Shown: positions 38,519 to 50,880, numbered from the stretch's first letter. The stretch: DNA of 64,000 bases from Gordionus sp. m RMFG-2023 (GCF_954871325.1 NC_088775.1:1907473-1971472); one strand, 5' to 3'. The notes: generated by a model not told the origin, from the sequence alone. Numbers and translations: made by a program.

Positions 38519-41500
38519 TTATTTTCTAGATGATTTGGATGTTGTTTGATTCGAGGGCAAAGATTTGGCATTATTTCCGGTGCTGGCAGAATGAACGAAT
38601 GGGTTCAACATGCCCATGCTTTCCATGACCTCTTTCCGAAGACCGAATCCCATAAAGTTGGGAGGTAGATTAGGGTGGGCTTGACGATTCAACATCCTAT
38701 TTGTTTTTTTTTTAATTTTAAAATTTATTTATAATAATGTTTGATGAAATTATTGGAGTAAGCTGAGCATATAATTTATAGGGATGAAAACTCAATAAAA
38801 TCTACCAAAACCAATTATTGCTAATTTTTTAATCATGACAAATAATTCTTTAAAATATAAAAATTTATTAATATTTTATTGGAAATATTTTAATTTGTCA
38901 TGATAATTTTTATAACAACTCACTCACTAATTTTGTTAAATTGAATTGATTTTTTTTTTAAAAAAAACAACGTTTTTTAATCTTATTTTTATAAAAAATT
39001 TAATTTATTTGAATATTTCAAAAAAGGTTCGTTAAAATAATTTTTATATCAAGTTTTTTTTTGTGTGTTTTGTTTTATATATCCTTCCTTTCCTTAGGGT
39101 TTCCGAATTTTAGATGAAACAAAATAAGTAAACGAATTTAAATTTCGATTGGTTAAATAACCTAACTTTGAATATCTCTAAAGTGGCCTAGTCTCAAGCT
39201 TTTAGCCTAAAAAAATTGAATTAAGCTTCTAAGTTGCGTCTCGACTTGAAGATTGCATCGAATATTTTTGGATAAAAATAAGGGCTAAGCTGTTTTATAG
39301 ATGACTAGAGTTAGATAGTTTAACAACACTAGCGTAAACATAAATTCGCGTAAAACATTCCGATAATTTTAAGTGATAAAATATGTAATAGAAAAGAAAA
39401 AAAACTTTTCTAACAAGACTTATAAACGCGAAAAACGAAAATTAGAAAGCTAAGTATTCCGAAGATGCCTTGAAGTCTTTGGGCAGTGTTCCCGGTTCCA
39501 CTTATTTATAAAACTCGCTTCCGTTTAGACCAGTCTATTCCTAACACCCTATTCAGTTTTGTTTCAAGTGTGTAACTAAATAAAATAGCTTCTACTTGCA
39601 TCCTGGAGGAAGCTAAATAGATGACTAAACAGATTGGTGTAAAGAAATAAGACGAGTCAGGACAATGCTAAAAATAGAATAAAAGCAACGCGGCTTACAT
39701 ATCTCGGTACATCAAGGGGTGCGGCAAATTCATGCTATTTTGTTTGTGGGATAAGCTATTATGGTGGTCGGTAGCGGCGGTATTTTTACTTTTGGCATTG
39801 TTGTTACTATTACTTCCGCTATTTTGAGAATTCCCGTTAGTGGCGCTACTGTTATTGGTCGGTTGATTGGATAACTGGTTATTCAGGAGCTGATTATTGA
39901 AGGAAGCAGCGTGATTGAATGAGGGATGAGCAAAATTCTGACCCCCCGGAGGGAAAAGGTAATAAGGCGGAGGGGGTCCGCCTGAATTATTATTGGGGCC
40001 CCCAAAATAGGAGGTTAAGTTGGTGGCCGGATGGTTATTAAAATTGGAATCGGAAGAAATATTTTGCTGTAACTGTTGCTGCATCTGCTGTTGCTGGTAG
40101 AAGTGGTCTAATAGGGAAGTCTCGTAATCAGTGGGATTGTTAAGGCTGCCTAAATTGTTTAGGTTACTTAGATTGTTAAGGTTTTGTAGGTTGTTGAGGG
40201 AAGCGGCATTCTGTAGGAGCAAGTTGTTGTGATTCACGCCATTCATGTTTTGGTTAACGAGGTGATTGTTGAGATTACCGAAATTACCCAAGTTGTTCAT
40301 GAACATTAAGCCATTATTACTGTTATGGTTACTAGGATGATTCGGGTTATTCGGATTGGAGTTGGGATTGTTTGCGCTATTGCCGAAGGGGCCATTGTGA
40401 GGAGCATTGCCGGAGTTATTAGGGTTAGCTATATTGCCGCCGCCGACGTTTCCCATGTACTGAGAACCGTTGTGGGCATTGTGACTCCCCAGGGAATTAG
40501 AGTGGGCCTGGGGTGGAGGGAAAAATAAACCTGGGGCTAAAAAGTCGGTGAGCAAATAATTGGCATTAGGGTTAGGATTATTATTGTTAATTCTTTTAGG
40601 GTTGTTGTTTGTATTCGAGTTATTAAGGGATGGATTCGAATTTTTGGGGTTATCGTTATGTAGCTGGCTCTTCTTTTTAGACGATTGTTTTGAGGATGGT
40701 CCGCTTTCCTCCCTTCCGGCTCTATCCTCATCTGTCTCGCCAGTTTGATTGGCTGATTTAGCGGTATCGTCCCTTAGCGGGTCGGTGTCCTTGTGTTTAG
40801 TAACGTGTTGCTTTAGACCTGACATTTGGCGATAAGCCTTGGGGCAGTACTTACAGATGTAAGGTTTTTCACCTGGAAAAAAAAATTGGGTGTATAAGTA
40901 AAACATATTTGTTAATCAATGTTAAAAGTTGTATTTTTTCCAAAATTATTTCGAAAATTGTCCTCAACCTCTTGATTAAAAGCGCTCTTAACATTAAAAC
41001 GCGGGAAAGTTCGGTCCGGGGCAAAATGAATCACCCGAGGTTTCAAACTTTTTAATTTTGGACACATTTTAGCGAAATGAGGTAATAGAAAGGGGATTAG
41101 AGATCTGAGAACGGCAAAATTTTCAGACCCGACCCGGTTGTAATTGAGAATTTGCCAAACCCGTTTCCAGTTTTTTTTAACTAAGGTTGAAATACAAGTC
41201 CTAACCCGAAATAAATTTATAGTTGAACATCAATCAATAACCAATCATAATATTGGGGTTAGGTATTAAAAAAAGAATATTACTAAACTTTATATGGATC
41301 ATCTTTCTACCCCATCATACATTCAGCCTCATTGTGGCAGGGGAGTGGCGAAGTCTTATTTGGCAGCTAATAGAGGTAGTGTTGTTAAACCGCTCGTTTT
41401 GAGGCGATTTTTCAAAAGGGCTAACACAATATTCCAGAAAAATATTGCTTAAGCCTTGATTTCTATAATATGTCTAAACCTTTGTTCCTTCTATGAGCAA

Positions 41501-44500
41501 AATCTTCAGGCTCGCGTAATATTTTTCTGCATGAAATATTGATTCAGACTGTTTAACAACATTAAATGGAGGTCTAAAAGGCTCCCTGTGGTCTGAGTCT
41601 AAAATAGGAGCACCGTCTCCTCGACGGGGTGTAAAAACCACCTAAAGGGGGTTGATGCCAGGAAGGGGATCCGATTGTAAAAACCTTGCTACAAAATTTC
41701 CTAAAGATTTAATCAGATGGAAAACTGGCCAACCTGGGTAAACCTGGAAATCGTCATTAAACCGAGAAGAAGATATGAATTATCTTTCTATTAAATATCA
41801 AAAAACTCATCAACAATCCAGTCCAATAATTTTTTTGGCCCCGTCCTAACCGGTCAGGAATTACAGTCCTCTAAGAGGGATACCTACAAAAGCATGACTC
41901 ATGATTCCCTGTCCTTAAAATAAAAAAATTAAATCAAGGCTTAGGGACTACATTTTTTTTTTAAAGAATATAGCATAGAAATAAATAAAAAATGATGAAG
42001 TGCACGTAAATCGAGCGTTTACGTTTTGCCGTAATTTTTTAGTTTAAAAAAAACGTAACGCGTCCCTTGTTTAAATTGAGGTTATCTTTTCTTATTAATA
42101 TCCGTCGATTCAAAATTTTAAATAAGTTTCTAAAAAAAAGGATTTGTCTTTCGAAAATTATATTATCGTCTGCCTTCTTATTTCTTTAATTTTCTAAAAT
42201 ATTCCTTTTTCAGGATTATAAGTAAGTTATTTATATTACAATGCGTATTTTTTTAAAATGGTTGCTAACGCCAAACGATAATTTTAGCAATTTGCACGAG
42301 GCCATTTTGAAAGGCTTTATTTGCGCTCGCAACGCAAGCGTTTGAAAGGCTCAATTTGTGAGCACTATTATTCGAAAGGACTTGGAAAGATAAAAAAAAG
42401 ATACAAACCGGTATGAATCCTTTCGTGCTGAACGACCCCGCTTTTCTGGGTGAACATTTTGTCGCAATAGTTGCAGGTGTAAGGCTTCTCTTTGGTGTGA
42501 CACCGCTCGTGCTGCTTGAGGTGGGTTTGTTGCATGAATCCTTTGCCGCAAAATTTGCAAGGGAACGGTCTTTCGCTACTCCTTTTTTTTTTAATTTTTT
42601 TTAATAAAATAAGTAATATTATATCATCGAGATATCCACCTACAAGAGGCGGAGGTTTTATCCGCCTCGTACAAATTACTAGCGGTTTTCAATTTCAACC
42701 GATACCAATGGTCGATAAGTAAATTTACCAGGAAATTATTTTTTTAGGGCTTTCATTGAGCAAACAGGACTAAAAGAAGGGGGTGGGTTAATTTTTTTAT
42801 TCCCCTCTCCCCTAATCTTTTCTTTTTAATTTTCATAGAGTATAAATGATCAGAGTGAGAATAAAATCTTCAAAAATCAATCTTTTTAGGTAAAATTTGA
42901 ACAAAAATCTGTTCAAACTAATTAATCGAGTAGGAATAATTCGATTATTCGTTTCGTATTAGTGTTTGAAATTTTGAAATAGGTCTAGTAACTATCTATA
43001 CAATGTTTTTTGGTTGTACGGGTTCGATATATATCCGACAATAAGAAGTCGCTTTCAGGGTTCGGTTTTTTATCCTAGGTCCGCGATTCAAGAAAAATGA
43101 TTTAAATGACCCGGTCCGGGTACCCGAATCCGCGAATCTCTAAAAAAATATATAGAACGGGATTAATAAATCCCCTTTTCTAAACCCAAGGTTTAACAAA
43201 AAAAAATAATATATATTTTGATTTGAAGATCAACAACATTTGAATGCGCCCAAAATTCAAAATTTGATCAAAAACATCTGTTTGAAGCTTCATTTTTGTG
43301 ACTTGAAATTCAGAGATCAAAAATATTCGAAGATTTTGAGCAAGATTGCGAAACTTTGTTTTTGGGGAGTATAATATAAAATTCTTCTTTTATTTTTAAG
43401 GTGCCCGTTTAATATATCGACCTTGATTGGATAAGTGTTATCCAATTACAAGCATATCTTATTTTTAAACATTAATATATTAAATTCCATATTATATTGT
43501 CACATTTATAAAAAAAATCTATTTTGGGCAAGTGGGGGAAATTAATTTAATATAATTTGGTATCGACCTTCCAACTAGTATAGGTAAAAATGATAAGTAT
43601 CGATCAATCCAACTAGTATCGGTAAAAATGAAAGTACGACCAATCCAAGTAGTATCGGTAAAAATGATAAGTATCGATCAATTCAACTATTATCGGTAAA
43701 AATAAGTATCGATCAATCCAACTAGTATCGGTAAAAATTATAAGTATCGAACACCGATCAGAGGTCCGAGGATGAGTTTTCTCAGTATCGGTAAAAATTA
43801 TAAGTATCGAACACCGATTAGAGGTCCGAGGATGAGTTTTCTCACTCACATAAATCGTTACTTTTTTATTCAAAATTATATATAAAAATAATTTATTTAA
43901 AATAATGAATTAATGATGTATCCCTTTCCAAATGCGAAAAAAAAACGGCCGATAATTTTTTTTTTTGTTATTAGGACAAATAAAAATCATATCCCGCGTT
44001 CAATAACGTGAAACCTTTTCCGCGAAATGTATTATCGCGAATTTTATGACCTTTTTTTAAAAAGGTAATTTCGTGTTTGCGGTAGAAAGTAATAAATAGA
44101 TAGAATATTAGCGACATTTACTGCCCTATATAAAGTTATTCCCGCCCGCGCCTTTTTTTGGTATGTTATGTTGATCCTAAGCGGGCCCCATATGAGGTTA
44201 GGAAATAGTGATTTTCAGGATTTTTAATCTGCAACGATTTTTTCCTTTGTTGGGGTTTTTTTAAGTTCGCGTTTAAAGTATAAAATTTAGCGTGACTACA
44301 CGCGATTGGATCATTTTATTTGTTACTTTACCATTCGTGAGAAAATCATTTACTTAAAGATAAAACTAGTGTTGTCAATTAAGATTTTAGTCAAAGAAAA
44401 ATAGTAAGCACCGAGATTTGAATTCTGCCAGCTGTTAGCAAAATTAGGAATTACGTAATGTTAATTTGGTTTTAATCTTATAGTGCGCACAAATTGAGCG

Positions 44501-47500
44501 TTTCAAAAGCTGCGTTGCAAGCGCAAATAATGCTTTTCAAATGGCTTCGTGCATATCGGTAAAATTACCGTTTGGCGTTAGCAACCATTTTAAAAAAACC
44601 ACGCAAATGGTTTGCTTTTTAATTCGTTTTGTAATATTATATAAAATAATGTAATAATAAATAACTTACTTGTAATCCTAAAAAATGAATATTTAAAAAA
44701 CTATTAAAGAAATAAGAAAGCAGACGATAATATAATTTTCAAAGGCAAATCTTTTTTTTTAAAGAACTTATTTAAAATTTGGAATCGACGGATATTAATT
44801 TTTTTTAAAAAAAAGACAAACTCAAATTAAACAAGGGGACGCGTTACGTTTTATTTTAATTTAAAAAATTACGGCTAAACGTAAACGCTCAATTTGTGTG
44901 CACTACTAATCGGGCGGTTTTTTAAAAACCCCAATTGGGCTTTTTAACACCACTAGATACAACTCTCCAACAAACTTGAGAAGGTTTGTATCTCAATTAC
45001 ATTAATGATTTCCAAAAAATAAAATAAATTATAATTTTTTACAAAAAAAAAATTAGACTTTGGGGCATAGAGTAATAAAAAAAATTTTCGTAATAAGATG
45101 GGTCAGGCTCACTTTTTAATGGATTTCCATTAGTCAAAACTTTTTTAAAAAAAATTAAACCGGCAGTGTCTGGCCAAAAATCTGGGGCAGGATCGGACCG
45201 GATGTGAAAATTTTCTTAACGGGGAGGGGTGGGGCTTTGCAGACTTCTAATAAAAATTGCTCCTTCTTTTATTTAACACTTGCGAGAAAAAACTTTATAT
45301 ATTTTTTTTTTAAAAAATTGAAATTATATATTTTCTCGTTTGTTTTACCCAAACTAAAGGGCCTAAAAATATGATAGGGGGTGGTTATAAGGCTAACCTG
45401 GGACGCCCTCTAAAAATCGAAGATTTTCGTTTAAAAAAAACAAAAATTTATTGCGAAAAATAATATTAAAAAAACAAAATTTTATATTAAAATAATAATA
45501 ATAAATAACCCTTGACTTGAAAGATTCGCATTTTTTAAAAAAAAAATAAATTTCGCGATTTTTGAAGGCAATTTTATTAAAAAATTTTCTTGCATGAATT
45601 GTTTTGCGAATTTTTTTTTGAAGAAAAAAAAAAAAATTAACAGGCCATTCCAACAAATAAAGATTATTTTTTCTCGAAAGAATAAAGGAAATAAAGAATG
45701 GATTATAGAATGGTTGCTATTAATTTTAACTGTAATACATTTAAATTGGATGTTAGCTGTTACCCATAAATTGTGTAATGATTTTAGCAATGATATATCG
45801 TCGGTCTAGAATTGGAGTGTTCCAACTCGACATTTTCAAAATTTTTTGAGTTAGAAGTGGGATAATATTTTAAACGTTGACGTTGATTTTCTCATTTTAA
45901 ACATTTGCGCAAACTCCGATTCTAGACCGACGATATAATATACGCTAGAATAACGCTACCTTCATAACAAAGCATTTGAAAGCGTCGTTGAATGTAAATC
46001 AGCTAGACCCGCCATTTTGGTGATCCATATATGTAATTATTTTCATGTTAAAAACTATTAAATTGATAACTTGCTTCCTTAATTATCTCGACGATCAGGC
46101 GATTCCTTCAATAAAGTTTGCGACAGACATAGGAATAAATTGGTCTCTCGTTTATTAAAATAATGATTTGGGCAATCAAAATGGCGTCCCCAGCTGTTTT
46201 CATTGATGTATACTTTTAATGAATGCTATGTCTAGGTATTATTATTATATGTCATTGGGAAAATGTAACTCTAAACTAGTTAAATTCAAGCATTTTATAA
46301 GTTATTGGGAACTAGTTACTTTTTTGAGTTACTTAAATTAGATCGATTGTTTTTTTTAAATAGAATATAACAAACAAGTAACTAAACCCAGTAACATTTT
46401 AATGACGTAACCTGTAACTGTAAATAAAAAAGGAACTTTACCAATTCGGCATAACTTATAGCAAATAATCAAGATAACTACTGTCAAATTTTTAGGCCCG
46501 GCTGGAAATTTATCATGTCTCAAATCCGATTCAAAAATCCTAGTGTTGCTAAACGGCTCGTTTTGAGCAGATTTTTAAAAATGGCTAAATCAATATTTCA
46601 TCCAGAAAAAATATTACGCAGGTCTGAAGATTTTGCTCGTAGAAGACACAAAGGCCTAGACATATATTATCGAAATATAGAAGCTTAGGTAATATTTTTT
46701 CTGGCTAAAATATTGAGTACTAAAAAAATCCCCATTTTTAAAACCGACCCGGTTTATTATTTTAGTTTCGGCCGGCCCGGATATTCGTCATTGTAAATAA
46801 TTCAAAGAATTAAATCGGAAGGGGGGGGGGGGGGGTTGGGATGAATTTCAACTGATATATTAACACGATTTTCATATGTTTATCTGACAGGTATAGGATT
46901 ACCAATTTTTTTCTCTCATATTGTTATTTGCGCGGCAAGCAAATATCATTTACAAAAAAAATAATATAGGAAATGAATATTGATAAAAAAAAAATTAAGG
47001 ATGTCGTTATAATATTATATCAAAAGAAATTTAGATATCACCCATAAAATCGATTATTATGCCTTTAAATTTTATTAAACATTTGAAGGGAAAACAAATC
47101 CTCCGACAGCCATTAAAACATTGGCACCCATCTTCTTCACTTTTTAGCCATATTATTTGCGTTAATTTTGTCAATGATTTGAAAGAAGCACTAGGCATCA
47201 GGTTAAATAAAACAATGCTAAAAATCGGAAGTTACTTATAGTGTTGTTAAACGGCGCGTTTTGAGCCGATTTTTTAAAACGGCTAACTCAATATTTTAGC
47301 AAGAAAAATATTGCCTGCCTCGAGATTTAAATATTATATGTCTAGTTCTTTGTTCCTTCTATGCGCAAAATCTTCAGGCTTACTTAATATTTTTCTGGGT
47401 TAACCGTTTTTAAAAATCGGCTCAAAACGAGCCGTTTAACAACACTAGTTACTAGTCATTATAAAAATTGGTTTAAAAAAAAAGGCGAGGGATCGAAGCA

Positions 47501-49815
47501 TAAGGGGGGGGGGGTAACAATAAACTACGCGATTTGCGTGTCCCTCTATTGGCCGTTTATTTGTCTTAAATATAAGCGATCTGATTCCTTTTTATGAGCG
47601 CCATAAGCATCAAAATATGAAAATTCTTAACGAGAAAAAATGATAATAAGCATCAGGATTTGAACATTAAACCGGAAGGAAAGAAGAGGGAAAGCCCTAC
47701 CGCCCACTATTCGACACAATATTCAAATTTTTTAACCAATCCGATGGAGACTCCTATCATAATAACCCCCGATTGAAAATGTGCTGTTTATAAATCGAAC
47801 AAAAATTGGGATCTCCCCATAAACCCTTAATATACCCCTCTTGCGTCAAATGAGTAATCCCACCAGAAACCTAATAAAATAAAGGATCATATCATTTATG
47901 ACCAGGAAAATCGTAGATATGTCTTACCAATTTTGAACAAAAAAACACGTGATATTTCCAAAAAATTTTCAACGAAAATTGGGGAAATCATTACATCGTC
48001 ACATTATTATTGTCACGGTTAATGTCAATCAATAAAATAAATTATTAGGCAAATTAAATTTAAGTCGTGGAAGACATATTGGATTGGCAATATTTTTTTA
48101 AAAAATAATACTTGTGAGTTTTTTCGTGAATAGAAAGAGTGAGTTTCGATTTGAAGCGTTTGCCGCATATTTCACAACACACGCAAGTTCCTCTTCCTTT
48201 GGCGGAAAGAGCGATACTATTATTATTGTTGGTTACGTCTGCTTCGTTTCCGGCGTGCTTATGTTGGGGTGAGGGATTTTCGTTCGGTTCCCGTTTAATT
48301 ATAGGCTGCTGGTGATCGCGGAACAAATCGTTTGATTCGGCCGATGGATGGATGATCCCGGATTCCAAAATATTGGAATGGGGAGGATGAAAGGAAGAAT
48401 GATGTTGGGTAGTAGTGACGGAATTTAGGAATTCCAACAACGAAAGGGCTTGAATCTGTTGCTGTCTTTCGAAGAGGGTCAATGTAGGAGAGGAATTGAC
48501 TAAGGATTTGCACAAATCCTCATCTGCAGGATGATCGTTAGGGTTATTATTGCCATTTGCTTTTTTTTAAATATACAAGGATGATTTTTTTTAAAAAAAA
48601 ATTTTTTTTAATAACCAAGAATGAATGGGTTAAATGTTTTTAAATTATGCAAATTTTATAAATTTAAAAAAAATAAATCAGCTGATTTATCGGCATTCTT
48701 ATCTGGCGTTTAAGGTAACTATTTAAAACATTAAAAGATGGCTCGGCCAACTGTGATGATAGCCATGAATAAAGAATTATTTTGCTCCCCTTCAAAACAC
48801 TTTAAATTAATCATAAACGGTTTTAAACCAAATATAATTTGTATTTACCTTCGTTGTTCAAGGAATTAGTCCTCCTATTTAAACTAGATTCGGACCCCTG
48901 GAAACCTGAATCGTTGTTCGTGGGGTTATTATAGTCGGCAGAAGGAGTGGGTGGATGTGAATGAATGCTGCGGCTGTAAAGATGGGAATCGTCTGTTTCG
49001 GCCATTTCGTTTTCCGAGTCTTCGATATGAGCAGATGATTCTTGTTGGTTCGGGATGGCTATTTTTATTGGAATATCGATATCGGGTAGGTAGAGATCGG
49101 ACTTGTCAGATCTCGTGTCTTCTATTTGTTTTATTTCTACTTCAGATCGGATATTATCGGTGGATTTAATCGACGGAGATTTTTCTGATCCCTCCTTTTC
49201 CTCGTTATTGTCGAAAGTGGTATGCTCACCTAGGGACGATTTAACGAGGGTAGGCGATGCTCCCTTCGTGGAGGCAAATGGGATAAAAGGTACGGAGGCA
49301 AAAAAATTTTGCCATAATTCTTTGATAGATGCTTCGTTTAAAGTATGCTGGAGAGCGTTTTGGGCTTTCGGCGTTTTTTCTTTGAGGCTATTATTAATAA
49401 TATTCGGTACTACGCCTAAAATCTTTTCGTAATTGGCTAAAAAATGTTGGCGGAAAGAAGGATCCTCCTCTAGATTAGGAATATTCCTTAAAATGTCCTC
49501 CACAAATGTTTCGGGGTATTCCGGTGTACGCGGGGTCGAGGTTCTTTGTCTTTGGGTGGAATCCAAGGGGTTATAACCGGTGTCGTAGATCGAAATGGGA
49601 GTAGGAGTTATTGAACATTTGTCGGACTTGCATTTGCGCTTGCTGCCGCGAACATTATCTTTAATGCGGTTAAAATCGGTTTTAGCGACAGAATGTTCTT
49701 GAGTAGATAGCGACTTGTCGTAGTGCTCCTTCAGAACAGCCAATCCTTGCGGAGAATAGTCGAATAAAAACCAAGGAAAATTGAAAGGTAGACCCGGGTA
49801 TATCGATTTCTGCAT
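38519..49815 (-). CDS. C2H2 zinc-finger transcription factor, 978 aa, five exons
   Basis: Minus-strand exons 49815-48849, 48559-48112, 42578-42409, 40872-39699 and 38696-38519 have GT/AG borders and compatible phases (2937 nt). Residues 1-450 carry an acidic/Ser-rich region with SHPPTPSADY and DSGFQGSESS. Four fingers follow: CEICGKRF...HEKTH (about 451-471), CKFCGKGF...HERCH (479-499), CNYCDKMF...HERIH (507-527) and CKYCPKAY...HVTKH (535-555). They are joined by NSERPFP, TKEKPYT and TGEKPYI linkers, so fingers 2-4 are spaced as in DNA-binding arrays. The linker between fingers 1 and 2 is complete only after splicing out the 5.5-kb intron, which confirms the join. The C-terminal half is Asn-rich with a Gln run (about 690-700) and ends SKSSRK. 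Nuclear DNA binding is inferred from the fingers. The orthologue is not recognised. 5' noncoding exons may exist upstream. Confidence 0.88.
39144..39331 (-). mobile_element. hAT-type MITE, family B, copy B4
   Basis: Matches B3 in the same orientation (TTAAATAACCTAACTTTGA, GCTTCTAAGTTGCGTCTCGA, TAGTTTAACAACACTA). The left terminus is altered and the target duplication unclear. It lies in the last intron of the zinc-finger gene. Confidence 0.75.
41377..41564 (+). mobile_element. hAT-type MITE, family A, copy A15
   Basis: In intron 3 of the zinc-finger gene. TAGTGTTGTTAAACCGCTCG to GTTTAACAACATTA. The flanks AATAGAGG and AATGGAGG are an 8-bp target duplication with one mismatch. Confidence 0.87.
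41999..42366 (-). repeat. Family E palindromic element, copy E1
   Basis: Ends GTGCACGTAAATCGAGCGTT and its inverted counterpart (GCTCAATTTGTGAGCAC). The interior matches E2 (44477-44908) in reverse orientation: CGTAACGCGTCCC, AATATCCGTCGATTC, TATTATCGTCTGC, AATGGTTGCTAACGCCAAAC. It ends 43 nt from the third exon of the zinc-finger gene. Confidence 0.8.
43561..43850 (+). repeat. Minisatellite with two-level periodicity
   Basis: Units of about 36 bp around AAGTATCGATCAATCCAACT and AGTATCGGTAAAAATGAT. They are followed by two almost identical 60-bp units containing GAACACCGAT and AGAGGTCCGAGGATGAG. In intron 2 of the zinc-finger gene. The minus-strand open frame is a repeat translation. Confidence 0.85.
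44367..44955 (+). mobile_element. hAT-type element D2, interrupted by family E copy E2
   Basis: TAGTGTTGTCAATTAAG at the left and GCTTTTTAACACCACTA at the right. The flanks GATAAAAC and GATACAAC agree at seven of eight positions. Most of its length is the nested E2 element (44477-44908). Confidence 0.75.
44477..44908 (+). repeat. Family E palindromic element, copy E2
   Basis: Ends AGTGCGCACAAATTGAGCG and CGCTCAATTTGTGTGCACT. The interior is the reverse of E1. TAATC is found next to both ends, a possible short target duplication. Superfamily not settled. Confidence 0.8.
45795..45936. mobile_element. Short palindromic MITE with 24-bp terminal inverted repeats
   Basis: The left end begins ATATCGTCGGTCTAGAAT and the right end is its inverted copy, with one mismatch in 24. 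It has TA at both outer edges, as expected for a TA-targeting (mariner/Tc1-like) element. It lies just upstream of family F copy F2. Confidence 0.75.
45947..46722 (+). repeat. Family F block, copy F2, with attached repeat and A16
   Basis: Same order as 12216-12830: palindromic core (CAGCTAGACCCGCCATTTTG ... CAAAATGGCGTCCCCAGCTG), ACTAGTTAAATTCAA block, GTAACCTGTAACTGTAAATA block, then a family A element at the same junction (AAAAATCC/TAGTG). Confidence 0.8.
46541..46722 (+). mobile_element. hAT-type MITE, family A, copy A16
   Basis: TAGTGTTGCTAAACGGCTCG with core. The right arm is shortened to GAGTACTA. AAAAATCC occurs on both sides, an 8-bp target duplication offset by one A. Confidence 0.8.
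47239..47447 (+). mobile_element. hAT-type MITE, family A, copy A17 (best preserved arms)
   Basis: TAGTGTTGTTAAACGGC(G)CG to CGAGCCGTTTAACAACACTA, with near-perfect inverted arms over the outer 70 nt. The flanks GTTACTTA and GTTACTAG share the first six positions. In intron 2 of the zinc-finger gene. Confidence 0.87.
47700..47880 (-). pseudogene. Coding-like relict in intron 2 of the zinc-finger gene
   Basis: On the minus strand, after TTTATTAG, a frame reads GGITHLTQEGYIKGLWGDPN, then FCSIYKQHIFNRG and a stop. The neighbouring frame continues with GLVKKFEYCVE. The pattern G-I-x-H...L-W...L-x-x-K-F-x-x-C recalls the COR domain of ROCO GTPases, but this is a weak resemblance. It does not fit the zinc-finger reading frame, so it is probably a dead fragment of another gene. 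Confidence 0.35.
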
Positions 49816-49999
49816 TTTTTATTTCATATTATTATTATTTTTTCAGAGGGAAAGAAATAAATTATTTTATTTTTTTTAAAAAAATAGAAAAAAGTGGAAA
49901 AAAAAATAAAATAAATTTTTTATATAAATTTTTTTTTAACTTTTTTTTTATTAAAAAAAGCAGAAGATAAAAAAAAAATGTTTTTTTTATATTTTTTTT

Positions 50000-50585
50000 G
50001 ATATTCTTTTTTTATAAAAAAATTTCAAGAAAAAAAAATGAAGAAAAAGAGGTGGGGGGGGGGGGGGAGGGAAATAAAAAATTTTTTTTTAATAAAAAAA
50101 AAGAATAATGAAATAATCAATAATATAAAAAAATTAAATTTAATAAAATTTTTTTTCTTTTTAAATTTTTATTTCTTTATTTTATATATATTTCTTTCAT
50201 TTATTTTTTCCTCTATTTTATTATCTTTTACAAATTTTCTAATCTCTTTTTTTCATATAATATTATTTTTTTTCTTATCTTTAATTTGTTTTCATGTTTG
50301 AATTTAACCTCTGTTTGTATTCGGTTTTTTTTTGTTAAAATGATATTTTCTCGTTTATTTATCTTTCGTGCACTTTATTTCTTCCTCAATTTTTTTATTT
50401 ATTTTTATTCTATTTTTATCCCCCAAATGGGTTGGTTTATAGTAGGTCATGTATTCATTCGCCTCCTTAATATAGTCATATATATAATTCTACTTAATAA
50501 TCTTAAAAAGTATCTTAAATGTATATGCCTCAGAGCCATATTAATTTTTTTAGGCAATATTCAGTTTTGTTCAATGACATAATAA
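50000..50585. other. Low-complexity upstream flank of the zinc-finger gene
   Basis: Poly-A, poly-T and a G run (50055-50067). Phe/Ile/Leu-rich frames at 50038-50582 reflect composition. The promoter and any 5' noncoding exon of the zinc-finger gene should lie here or further up; no clear core element was seen. Confidence 0.5.
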
Positions 50586-50880
50586 TATCTAAATTGACGA
50601 TGCATGAGTAAAAATGCATTTGAAAGCGGCGTTGAATGCAAATCAGCTGGAGCCGCCATTTTGGTAACCCATATAGCAATTATTCTCATGTTAAAAAACT
50701 ACTAATAATTTGCTTATTATCTCGATGATCGGCAATTCTTTAATTAAAGTTTGCGTCAGACATGAGAATAAATTGGCCTCTTCTCGTTTAAAAATTTTTG
50801 ATAATATTATGAGTAACCAAAATGGCACCCCCAGCTGTTTTTCGTCAGTTTAGGTAATAGAATATGTCATTGGCTTTGTT
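50585..50880 (+). repeat. Family F core, copy F3
   Basis: CAGCTGGAGCCGCCATTTTG ... CAAAATGGCACCCCCAGCTG with the same interior as F1 and F2. It breaks off at GTCATTGGC, then family-A-like TTGTTAAACGACTCG follows. Confidence 0.75.

Noticed and set aside
40325-40748. Plus-strand frames opposite the Asn-rich exon of the zinc-finger gene
   Set aside because: Reverse complement of AAT/AAC codon runs. The minus-strand reading has the finger, phase and splice support.
42351-42722. Arg/His-rich minus-strand frame and plus-strand frames at the third zinc-finger exon
   Set aside because: Out of frame with the two C2H2 fingers, which read cleanly from 42578 to 42409.
48295-49432. Alternative frames within zinc-finger exons 1 and 2
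   Set aside because: Shadows; the selected frames join in phase over all five exons.
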